Notes under the pieces: model-generated
What the model saw: the letters and a program-made list of their open reading frames with translations, nothing else
Database searches by the model: none
Told to the model about the DNA's origin: nothing
Origin: Chitinophagaceae bacterium
GTDB lineage: Bacteria; Bacteroidota; Bacteroidia; Chitinophagales; Chitinophagaceae
Assembly (NCBI GenBank): GCA_023251335.1
Contig: JAHEZA010000212.1
Span: forward strand, 1-5,419
Direction of reading: 5' to 3'
Length of the DNA stretch: 5,419 bases
Part shown: in pieces, positions 1-5,419 of the stretch
Layout of the letters: each line of letters begins with the position of its first letter
Numbering within the stretch: position 1 is the stretch's first letter
Program-made: the position numbers and the translations under genes

Positions 1-957
1 GCTCATTGGATTAACGGTGCCACAGGCGCTACTGTTCCTTTCAGCCAGGTAGATGACGGCGCTGATTTAGTAGAAACTTCCTATCTCATGCAGGGATTAT
101 TATGCGCGCGGCAATATTTTAATTTGGATGAGGCAGCAGAAGATACTTTACGAAATAACATTAATGTTTTATGGAATGGAGTAGAATGGAATTGGTTCAG
201 GCAAAATAATCAAAACGTTTTGTATTGGCACTGGAGTCCCAATAATGGCTGGGCCATTAATATGCAAATTGGCGGATGGGATGAAGCCCTCGTTGTGTAC
301 GCATTGGCTGCATCTTCCAATGTCGACTCTATCACTAAAATTGTTTATGATAACGGATGGGCGCGGGATGGCGCTATGAAAAACGGGAAATCTTTTCTTG
401 GAATAAATTTGCCCCTGGGGCCTGATTATGGGGGTCCTTTATTTTTTTCGCATTATTCCTTTCTGGGAATTAACCCGCATAATTTATCTGATGCGTACGC
501 CAATTATTGGACGCAGGATACAGCACAATCCAAAATCAATTATTTGTATTGCGTAAGCAATCCAAAAAAATATAATGGCTATAGCAATCTTTGCTGGGGG
601 CTTACCGCAAGTGATGAACAGAATGGCTATTCGGCACATTCGCCTACCAATGATAACGGCGTTATTTCACCAACGGCAGCGATATCTTCATTACCCTACA
701 CGCCAACAGAATCCATGAATGCCCTACAGTTTTTTTATTATAAATTAGGTGATAAAATCTGGGGCGATTATGGATTTAAAGATGCTTTTAATTTGACCAA
801 TATCTGGTTTGCCGATGCTTACCTGGCAATTGACCAGGGTCCGCAGATTGTGATGATAGAAAATTACCGGACCGGATTGTTATGGAATCTTTTTATGAGT
901 TGCCCGGAAGTAAAAAGAGGAATGAAAAAATTGGGATTTCAAAGCCCGAATTTGTAA
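1..957 (+). CDS. GH144-like glucan hydrolase (PF10091 'glucoamylase family'), 5'-truncated by window edge
   Basis: The reading frame is open from the first base and ends at TAA 955-957, giving 318 residues; an ATG at 88 is internal, not a start. Comparison with the 467-residue paralogue at 3965-5368 suggests about 130 N-terminal residues, including any signal peptide, lie left of the window. Visible family signatures, numbered in the fragment: DDGADLVET at 18-26, YWHWSP around 75-80, WDE with Glu95, GGPLFF at 144-149, and DQGPQIVMIEN with Glu287. Asp18, Asp22 and Glu95 are the likely active-site acids by alignment to the other copies. The characterised GH144 enzyme is an endo-beta-1,2-glucanase of Chitinophaga; that activity is inferred here, and the old 'glucoamylase' label is not evidence for alpha-glucan cleavage. 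It ends in KKLGFQSPNL, much like the 3965-5368 copy, which appears to be its closer relative. It lies 50 bases before the next paralogue on the same strand, so co-transcription is likely. Confidence 0.93.
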   Translation, partial: AHWINGATGATVPFSQVDDGADLVETSYLMQGLLCARQYFNLDEAAEDTLRNNINVLWNGVEWNWFRQNNQNVLYWHWSPNNGWAINMQIGGWDEALVVYALAASSNVDSITKIVYDNGWARDGAMKNGKSFLGINLPLGPDYGGPLFFSHYSFLGINPHNLSDAYANYWTQDTAQSKINYLYCVSNPKKYNGYSNLCWGLTASDEQNGYSAHSPTNDNGVISPTAAISSLPYTPTESMNALQFFYYKLGDKIWGDYGFKDAFNLTNIWFADAYLAIDQGPQIVMIENYRTGLLWNLFMSCPEVKRGMKKLGFQSPNL

Positions 958-970
958 TCCGGATTGCAAT
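956..970. other. Two overlapping short palindromes in the first intergenic gap
   Basis: AATCCGGATT (956-965) overlaps the stop codon of the first gene, and ATTGCAAT (963-970) overlaps it in turn. Both are perfect palindromes with no loop, so they would suit a dimeric DNA-binding protein better than a hairpin terminator. A few 10-base palindromes are expected by chance in a window this long, so a function is speculative. Confidence 0.2.
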
Positions 971-1007
971 TCTGTGCCGCAGATTTATAAATTAAAACCG
1001 CAACAGC

Positions 1008-3185
1008 ATGTCATTATTATTTATTTGTTTATTAAACCTATTTGGCTTGCTTCCGGCAACAGTACCTGCCGATACCGGTGAATATTATTTTAACCGCACT
1101 TTTTTTGATAACAGCCTCATGAGTGATAATTATTTTTATAGTGATGCACAATATCAATCGCCAGGTTGGATAAAAAATGAAAACGGTCATTTACCGGTAA
1201 GTGATAAAATATTTTTTTCTCCTCCTAATTCACTTGAATTAAAATATACGTCAAACGCAAACGGTACCTGGCAGGCTGCTATAAAATTTTATCGCTGGCG
1301 CGGGAAAGATTTTATAAAGACAGGAAATAATCTATCCTTTAAATTATTTGTAGCATCGAATACGCTGCCGGATGAATTGCCCGAAATTGCTATTGCTAAA
1401 GAGGATTCTGTGGCTTCAGATTTTATTCCGCTATCTTCTTTTGTTAAAGATTTTTCACAAAACCGCTGGCTCGCCATAACTATTCCCTTAAAAGATTTTA
1501 AAAATATTTCTCTTCAAAATTCCAACGACATTGATTTTATTTTTTTTCGCCAGCACAGTAAACAAACAAAAACGCACGATTTGTATTTAGACCAGGTAGA
1601 AATAATTCCTGAAAATATTTCTTCTGAAGATTTAACGATGACGCCCTTACTAATTGCTGCCAAAGGATATGAACAACATGTCGATATCAATTGGAAAAAG
1701 ATCCCCGAAACATCGCCCGTAAAATATGTAGAGATATGCAGGAGTACTGACAATAAAAATTTTATTCCCGTAGGAATTCAGTATCCTTACATGAATCGTT
1801 ACAGCGATTTTACCGGAACTACAGGAAAGAAATTTTATTATAAAATTTCTTTCGTTTCAAACGATTATCGCCAATCTGAATTTTCTAATATTGTAAATGC
1901 CTCTACCCATTCACTAAGCGATAGCGCATGGCTGAATATGTTGCAGGAAGCGAACTTCCGGTATTATTGGGAAGGCGCAGAATCCAATAGCGGATTAACT
2001 TTAGAAGATATTCCAGGGCGTGCTCACATGATTGCTGCAGGCGCATCGGGCTTTGGTATGATGGCGGTTTTGGTGGGCGTAAAAAGAAACTTTATTACAC
2101 GTGAAGAGTCAGTGCAACGGTTTACAAAAATTGTAAATTTTCTTCTGAAGGCTGAAAAGTTTCACGGCGCTTTTGCGCATTTTATGGATGGAAGAACGGG
2201 CAAAGTAATTCCGTATTTTGGCAAATATGATGATGGAGGCGATTTGGTAGAAACTTCTTTTCTAATACAGGGATTATTAACAGCACGACAGTTTTTTAAT
2301 GCAGATAATAAACAAGAAAAGTACATTCGCGATAGCATCACCAAATTGTGGAAGGGAGTGGAATGGGATTGGTACAAGCGGTATCCCGACAGTACTTTTT
2401 TATACTGGCACTGGTCGCCTGATTATGCGTGGCACATTAACCATCGCTTCGTTGGTTTCAATGAAGCGCAAATTACTTATCTGCTCGCTATGGCCTCTCC
2501 CACTCATTCCATAAATCCTGAAATGTATTATTCAGGATGGGCGAGCCAGTCAGAATATGCACAACACTACCGGTCTGCGTGGGGCGGAACAAATGAAGGA
2601 GATAAATATTTTAATGATAATGTTTATTATGGTATCAAATTAAACGTGGGTGTTTCAAATGGCGGCCCTTTATTTTTTACGCATTATTCTTATCTCGGGT
2701 TTGATCCCCATTTTATTAATGATAGATACACCAATTATTTCGATAACAATCGTGATATCGCGCTTATCAATTATCGTTATTGTTTGGAAAACCCGAATCA
2801 CTTTCCCGGATATGGCCCTGGCTGCTGGGGACTTACAGCCAGTGATGGCCCGTGGGGTTATGGGGCTAACGAACCTGTTCAAAACCGGGATAATGGAACC
2901 ATCGCACCAACGGGAGCATTGAGTTCTATAGCATACACACCTGAACAATCAATCGCTGCATTTAAAAATCTTTATTATAAATATGGGAAAATCTTGTGGG
3001 GTGAATATGGTTTTCGCGATGCATTTAATTTGTCGCAAAACTGGTGCTCGCCAATTTACATGGGATTGAACCAGGCTCCAATTGTAGTGATGACAGAAAA
3101 TTACCGCAGCGGTTTTATCTGGAATTTATTTATGAGCAGTCCTGAAATAAAAGAAGTAGTAAAGAAGATGTTTAAAGAAAAATAA
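1008..3185 (+). CDS. Multidomain secreted GH144-like glucan hydrolase with N-terminal beta-sandwich and FnIII-like modules
   Basis: This is a 725-residue protein. The ATG at 1008 is the first start after an in-frame TAA at 993-995. Residues 1-21 form a signal peptide (hydrophobic 3-15, likely cleavage VPA|DT) without the usual positive n-region; there is no lipobox, so a soluble periplasmic or exported protein is expected. Residues about 25-200 look like a jelly-roll carbohydrate-binding-type fold (a WLAITIPLKDF strand, ending HDLYLDQVEII). Residues about 210-300 resemble a fibronectin III domain. Residues about 303-725 are the GH144/PF10091 catalytic domain: ASGFGMMAVL at 346-355, DDGGDLVET at 408-416, YWHWSP at 466-471, Glu486 in FNEA, GGPLFF at 552-557, Glu697 in MTEN. 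Asp408, Asp412 and Glu486 align with the acids of the other copies. Oddities: the segment between GWA and GGPLF is 39 residues, against 22 and 25 in the paralogues, and the C-terminal motif reads LNQAP rather than IDQGP. Endo-beta-1,2-glucanase activity is inferred from the family; different specificity is possible. The C-terminus lacks a T9SS sorting domain. Confidence 0.95.
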   Translation: MSLLFICLLNLFGLLPATVPADTGEYYFNRTFFDNSLMSDNYFYSDAQYQSPGWIKNENGHLPVSDKIFFSPPNSLELKYTSNANGTWQAAIKFYRWRGKDFIKTGNNLSFKLFVASNTLPDELPEIAIAKEDSVASDFIPLSSFVKDFSQNRWLAITIPLKDFKNISLQNSNDIDFIFFRQHSKQTKTHDLYLDQVEIIPENISSEDLTMTPLLIAAKGYEQHVDINWKKIPETSPVKYVEICRSTDNKNFIPVGIQYPYMNRYSDFTGTTGKKFYYKISFVSNDYRQSEFSNIVNASTHSLSDSAWLNMLQEANFRYYWEGAESNSGLTLEDIPGRAHMIAAGASGFGMMAVLVGVKRNFITREESVQRFTKIVNFLLKAEKFHGAFAHFMDGRTGKVIPYFGKYDDGGDLVETSFLIQGLLTARQFFNADNKQEKYIRDSITKLWKGVEWDWYKRYPDSTFLYWHWSPDYAWHINHRFVGFNEAQITYLLAMASPTHSINPEMYYSGWASQSEYAQHYRSAWGGTNEGDKYFNDNVYYGIKLNVGVSNGGPLFFTHYSYLGFDPHFINDRYTNYFDNNRDIALINYRYCLENPNHFPGYGPGCWGLTASDGPWGYGANEPVQNRDNGTIAPTGALSSIAYTPEQSIAAFKNLYYKYGKILWGEYGFRDAFNLSQNWCSPIYMGLNQAPIVVMTENYRSGFIWNLFMSSPEIKEVVKKMFKEK

Positions 3186-3245
3186 TACTGATATTATGTG
3201 TTTGGGTGGGTGCAAATGATCTGATATAACCGATTTGAACAACCT

Positions 3246-3282
3246 TTTGTAAAGACTATAAAGATTATTTTAGGTAGATTTG
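3246..3282 (+). promoter_or_regulatory. Candidate Bacteroidota-type promoter for the MNT/HEPN operon
   Basis: TAGATTTG at 3275-3282 matches the Bacteroidota -7 consensus TAnnTTTG exactly and ends four bases before the ATG at 3287, so transcription would begin at or beside the start codon (leaderless or nearly so). A TTTG at 3246-3249 is the best -33 candidate, but the 25-base gap is slightly longer than the usual 17-23. Between them TAAAGA occurs twice, at 3250-3255 and 3259-3264, a possible but unproven operator. The -7 element also contains the in-frame TAG (3275-3277) that fixes the downstream start. Confidence 0.38.
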
Positions 3283-3286
3283 TTTT

Positions 3287-3580
3287 ATGTATAATACTAA
3301 TCAAATAATAAAGATTCTTGAAGCTGCAAAAAAGGAATTGGAAAAAAAATATCCTATTTCCGAAATGGGTTTATTTGGTTCTTTTGCGAGAGGCGATTAT
3401 AATGAACATAGTGATATTGATGTATTGATTGATTTTGACGGAAGAATAGATGGGTTTGATTATATCAGAATCGCCCATCATCTTGAAGATACTTTTAAGC
3501 AAAAGATTGACCTTGTATCCCGTAAGGGAATTAAGGCAAAATATATTCCTTTTGTTGAAAATAATTTAATTCATGTCTGA
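3287..3580 (+). CDS. mntA: MNT-type minimal nucleotidyltransferase, antitoxin of a type VII (MNT/HEPN) module
   Basis: This 97-residue protein fits the small nucleotidyltransferase fold. It has LFGSFARG at 29-36, then DID at 43-45, giving the canonical GSx10DxD motif (Gly31, Ser32, Asp43, Asp45). Asp75 in KIDLV fits the third metal-binding Asp, so the active site looks intact. In characterised MntA/HepT pairs this enzyme transfers AMP groups from ATP onto a tyrosine of the HEPN toxin and silences its RNase; that role is inferred from family and neighbour. The start is the only ATG after the in-frame TAG at 3275. The gene overlaps the toxin gene by 8 bases (ATGTCTGA, 3573-3580), implying translational coupling. 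It is cytoplasmic, with no signal peptide. GC content of sampled lines (about 35%) is below that of several lines in the flanking hydrolases, consistent with separate acquisition. It should not be confused with manganese transporters also named mntA. Confidence 0.93.
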   Translation: MYNTNQIIKILEAAKKELEKKYPISEMGLFGSFARGDYNEHSDIDVLIDFDGRIDGFDYIRIAHHLEDTFKQKIDLVSRKGIKAKYIPFVENNLIHV

Positions 3581-3905
3581 AAGAGTTACTCATTTACTGG
3601 TTGATGATATTCAAAGCTCTATTAAAAATATATTGGAGTTTACAAACGGAATGACTTTAGAAGGGTATGAGTCTGATTTAAGAACAAGGTTTGCAGTCGA
3701 AAGGAATTTTGAAATTATTGGCGAAGCTGCATCCAGGATATCTGAAGATTATAAATTGAACCATCCTGAAATTGAATGGAGAATTTTAAAGGATTTTAGA
3801 AATTTTATTATCCATGAATATTTCGGCATCAACAATGAAATTGTTTGGGATACTATCCAGTTGAAACTTCCCGATTTATTGACTTCCTTTCAAAATTTAT
3901 CTTAA
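3573..3905 (+). CDS. hepT: HEPN-domain RNase toxin (DUF86/HepT family)
   Basis: This 110-residue, mainly helical protein matches the DUF86/HepT family: AVERNFEIIGEAASRIS at 41-57, HPEIEWRILKDFRNFIIHEYF at 64-84, then EIVWDTI near 89-95 and LPDLL at 99-103. The Rx4HxY motif is complete: Arg76 and His81 are the expected RNase residues, and Tyr83 is the position in or next to which MntA-type antitoxins attach AMP. HEPN toxins act as dimers and cleave RNA (tRNA or mRNA) in the cytoplasm; the target here cannot be told from sequence. The ATG at 3573 lies inside the last codons of the nucleotidyltransferase gene, the normal tight pairing of this operon type. No residue loss suggests decay, so the toxin is probably active unless modified. 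It ends 59 bases before the third hydrolase gene with no terminator between, so read-through into that gene is possible. Confidence 0.94.
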   Translation: MSERVTHLLVDDIQSSIKNILEFTNGMTLEGYESDLRTRFAVERNFEIIGEAASRISEDYKLNHPEIEWRILKDFRNFIIHEYFGINNEIVWDTIQLKLPDLLTSFQNLS

Positions 3906-3964
3906 AAAATAAGCATAAGAAGGAAACCTGGTATAAATTATTCCGTGATAAAAACTTTTTACAC

Positions 3965-5368
3965 ATGAAATCTCTAAGGGTCACTATTATTCTATCTGTC
4001 ACCTTAGGAATTATTTTTGCTTTTACAAATAACCAAATTACCAGTAAAGCAACTTTTAAGGCAAATTCTGATTCTATTTCAACTGATTCTTTATTAACGC
4101 TCGTTCAAAAGCAGACCTTCCAATATTTCTGGACCGGCGCAGAACCCAACAGTGGCCTGGCTCCGGAGCGAATCAATATGGATGGTATTTATCCGCAAAA
4201 TGATAAAAATGTGGTTACCACCGGTGGAAGTGGATTTGGCGTGATGGCAATTCTCACCGGAATTCATCGGGGTTTTATCACCCGCGAAGAAGGTTTGCAC
4301 CAGTTAGAAAAAATTGTAAATTTTTTAGAAAAAGCAGATCGCTTTCATGGTGCATGGCCTCATTGGATTCATGGAGAAACCGGAAAAGTAAAACCTTTCA
4401 GCAAAAAAGATGACGGTGGCGATTTGGTAGAAACTGCTTTTATGGTTCAGGGGCTTTTATGTGTTCGCCAATATTTTAAAGATGGAAACAAAGAAGAAAA
4501 AAAGTTAGTAGGCAGGGTTGATAAATTATGGAAGGAAGTAGATTTTAATTGGTACCGAAATGGCCAAAATGTTTTGTATTGGCACTGGAGCCCGGATTAT
4601 GGATGGCAAATGAATTTTCCGATACACGGATATAATGAGTGCCTGATAGCTTATGTTCTTGCAGCATCTTCTCCCACACATGGAGTGCCCGCGTCTGTTT
4701 ATCATGAAGGCTGGGCCGAAAATGGAAAGATAAAATCCCCTTCCGGACATTTCGGGTACATATTACAGTTACATCACCAGGGAGCGCCGAATGGAGGACC
4801 GTTGTTCTGGGCGCATTATTCTTACCTCGGCCTTGACCCGCATGGATTAAAAGATGCATACGCTGATTATTGGGAAGAAAATAAGAATCAAACCTTGATT
4901 AATTATACATGGTGTGTAAAAAATTTATTGAATTATAAAGGCTACGGTACTGATAGCTGGGGACTTTCATCAAGCTATTCGGTAAAAGGATATGCAGGCC
5001 ACGCGCCTTCCGAGGAAAGAGATTTAGGCGTGATAGCGCCAACAGCGGCCATTTCATCCATCCCTTATACGCCGGAAAAATCCATTGCAGCAATGAAACA
5101 TTGGTATAATGACATGAAAGATAAACTGTGGGGGCCTTATGGTTTTTATGATGCGTTCAGCGAAAACGATAATTGGTATCCTCAAAAATATTTAGCGATA
5201 GACCAGGGTCCGCAGGTAGTGATGATTGAAAATTGCAGAAGCGGATTACTCTGGAAATTATTTATGAGTTGTCCTGAAATCAAAGCAGGGTTAAAAAAAC
5301 TGGGATTTCAATACCAGTCTGACGCCCCACGATCAACGGGCATTCAAAAGAAGCAGATGAGAAATTAA
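3965..5368 (+). CDS. Secreted single-domain GH144-like glucan hydrolase
   Basis: The ATG at 3965 is preferred because it opens a textbook signal peptide: MKSLR followed by a hydrophobic stretch to about residue 19, with possible cleavage after IFA (19) or SKA (29). The frame stays open back to 3845, but that extension lies inside hepT and would bury the signal peptide. The 467-residue product is almost all catalytic domain: LLTLVQKQTFQYFWTGAEPNSGLA at about 43-66, GGSGFGVMAIL at 87-97, HGETGKVKPF at 136-145, DDGGDLVET at 149-157, YWHWSP at 205-210, Glu225 in YNEC, GGPLFW at 277-282 and DQGPQVVMIEN at 413-423 with Glu422. The Asp149/Asp153/Glu225 spacing (4 and 72) matches what I recall for Asp135/Asp139/Glu211 of the Chitinophaga pinensis endo-beta-1,2-glucanase, which supports GH144. 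There is no lipobox or T9SS domain, so it is likely periplasmic. The last 18 residues (basic and polar, ending KKQMRN) have no match in the other copies. No good promoter was found in the 59-base gap. Confidence 0.95.
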   Translation: MKSLRVTIILSVTLGIIFAFTNNQITSKATFKANSDSISTDSLLTLVQKQTFQYFWTGAEPNSGLAPERINMDGIYPQNDKNVVTTGGSGFGVMAILTGIHRGFITREEGLHQLEKIVNFLEKADRFHGAWPHWIHGETGKVKPFSKKDDGGDLVETAFMVQGLLCVRQYFKDGNKEEKKLVGRVDKLWKEVDFNWYRNGQNVLYWHWSPDYGWQMNFPIHGYNECLIAYVLAASSPTHGVPASVYHEGWAENGKIKSPSGHFGYILQLHHQGAPNGGPLFWAHYSYLGLDPHGLKDAYADYWEENKNQTLINYTWCVKNLLNYKGYGTDSWGLSSSYSVKGYAGHAPSEERDLGVIAPTAAISSIPYTPEKSIAAMKHWYNDMKDKLWGPYGFYDAFSENDNWYPQKYLAIDQGPQVVMIENCRSGLLWKLFMSCPEIKAGLKKLGFQYQSDAPRSTGIQKKQMRN

Positions 5369-5390
5369 GGAATCAGGAATAAAAAAGTGT

Positions 5391-5418
5391 AGGAAACTAA
5401 CAAATAATTGAGTTTCTT
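5391..5418 (+). terminator. Stem-loop downstream of the third hydrolase, probable terminator
   Basis: Arms AGGAAACT (5391-5398) and AGTTTCTT (5411-5418) pair over 8 bases with one G-U wobble. After a 2-base bulge (AA) the inner CAA (5401-5403) pairs with TTG (5408-5410), leaving an ATAA loop. An A-run (5381-5386) precedes the stem, as in bidirectional terminators. The stem is AT-rich and the window stops at 5419, so the T-run needed to confirm an intrinsic terminator cannot be seen. Confidence 0.45.
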
Positions 5419-5419
5419 A

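Noticed and set aside
2670..2948. Minus-strand open frame of 92 codons
   Set aside because: It is antisense to the catalytic domain of the middle hydrolase and the peptide shows no recognisable domain. The overlapping + frame at 2650-2922 is likewise a shadow.
3213..3237. CAAAT...ATTTG inverted repeat as a terminator after the middle hydrolase
   Set aside because: It has only five AT-rich pairs around a 15-base loop and no following T-run, so it is too weak to call.
3879..3907. TTGACT followed after 17 bases by TTAAAA as a sigma-70-like promoter for the third hydrolase
   Set aside because: The -10 part matches only three of six bases, it lies within hepT, and Bacteroidota use a different consensus.
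3178..3912. AAAAATAA at both 3178-3185 and 3905-3912, flanking the TA cassette like a target-site duplication
   Set aside because: It is an 8-base A-rich word in AT-rich DNA that spans stop-codon regions; there are no terminal inverted repeats and no transposase, so chance is the simpler explanation.
3845..3964. A 40-residue N-terminal extension of the third hydrolase starting at 3845
   Set aside because: It lies in another frame over the 3' end of hepT, and the extension would put a good signal peptide 40 residues inside the protein. The ATG at 3965 explains the sequence better.
4545..4859. Minus-strand open frame of 104 codons
   Set aside because: It is antisense to strongly conserved GH144 motifs (YWHWSP to GGPLFW), so the coding signal belongs to the + strand. 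The peptide resembles no family I know.
1..5419. A full polysaccharide utilisation locus
   Set aside because: No SusC, SusD, transporter, GH3 or regulator is encoded in the window; only the hydrolase paralogues are present, so the claim cannot be supported here.

Overview
The window looks like Bacteroidota DNA (AT-rich, Chitinophaga/Sphingobacteria-like). The reasons are its secreted GH144/PF10091-type proteins, weak or absent Shine-Dalgarno sequences, and one match to the Bacteroidota -7 promoter element. The lineage is inferred from gene content and style, not from a marker gene. All five supported genes lie on the + strand.

Layout. (1) Positions 1-957 hold the C-terminal 318 residues of a GH144-like ('glucoamylase family', PF10091) protein, cut by the left window edge. 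(2) After 50 bases comes a complete 725-residue paralogue (1008-3185) with a signal peptide, a beta-sandwich-like N-terminal region, a fibronectin-III-like domain and a GH144-like catalytic domain. (3) A 101-base gap with a candidate promoter leads to a two-gene MNT/HEPN toxin-antitoxin module (3287-3905), whose genes overlap by 8 bases and keep all recognisable catalytic residues. (4) After 59 bases comes a third GH144-like gene (3965-5368, 467 residues) that has a signal peptide and a catalytic domain only. (5) A stem-loop at 5391-5418, probably a terminator, ends the window.

How the genes fit together. The three hydrolase paralogues share the DDG(G/A)DLVET, YWHWSP, GGPLF and EN(Y/C)R(S/T)G signatures. 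The characterised family member, from Chitinophaga pinensis, is an endo-beta-1,2-glucanase, so the best guess is a periplasmic or exported set that degrades beta-1,2-glucan or a related glucan. The middle paralogue has extra non-catalytic modules and differs near the conserved motifs, which suggests division of labour. No SusC/SusD, GH3 beta-glucosidase or regulator is visible; they could lie outside the window. The MNT/HEPN pair is functionally unrelated and lower in GC in sampled lines, so it looks like a defence/TA cassette inserted between the second and third paralogues. It is the most unusual feature of the layout. I do not see a clearly new system: the elements are recognisable and the arrangement is the novelty.
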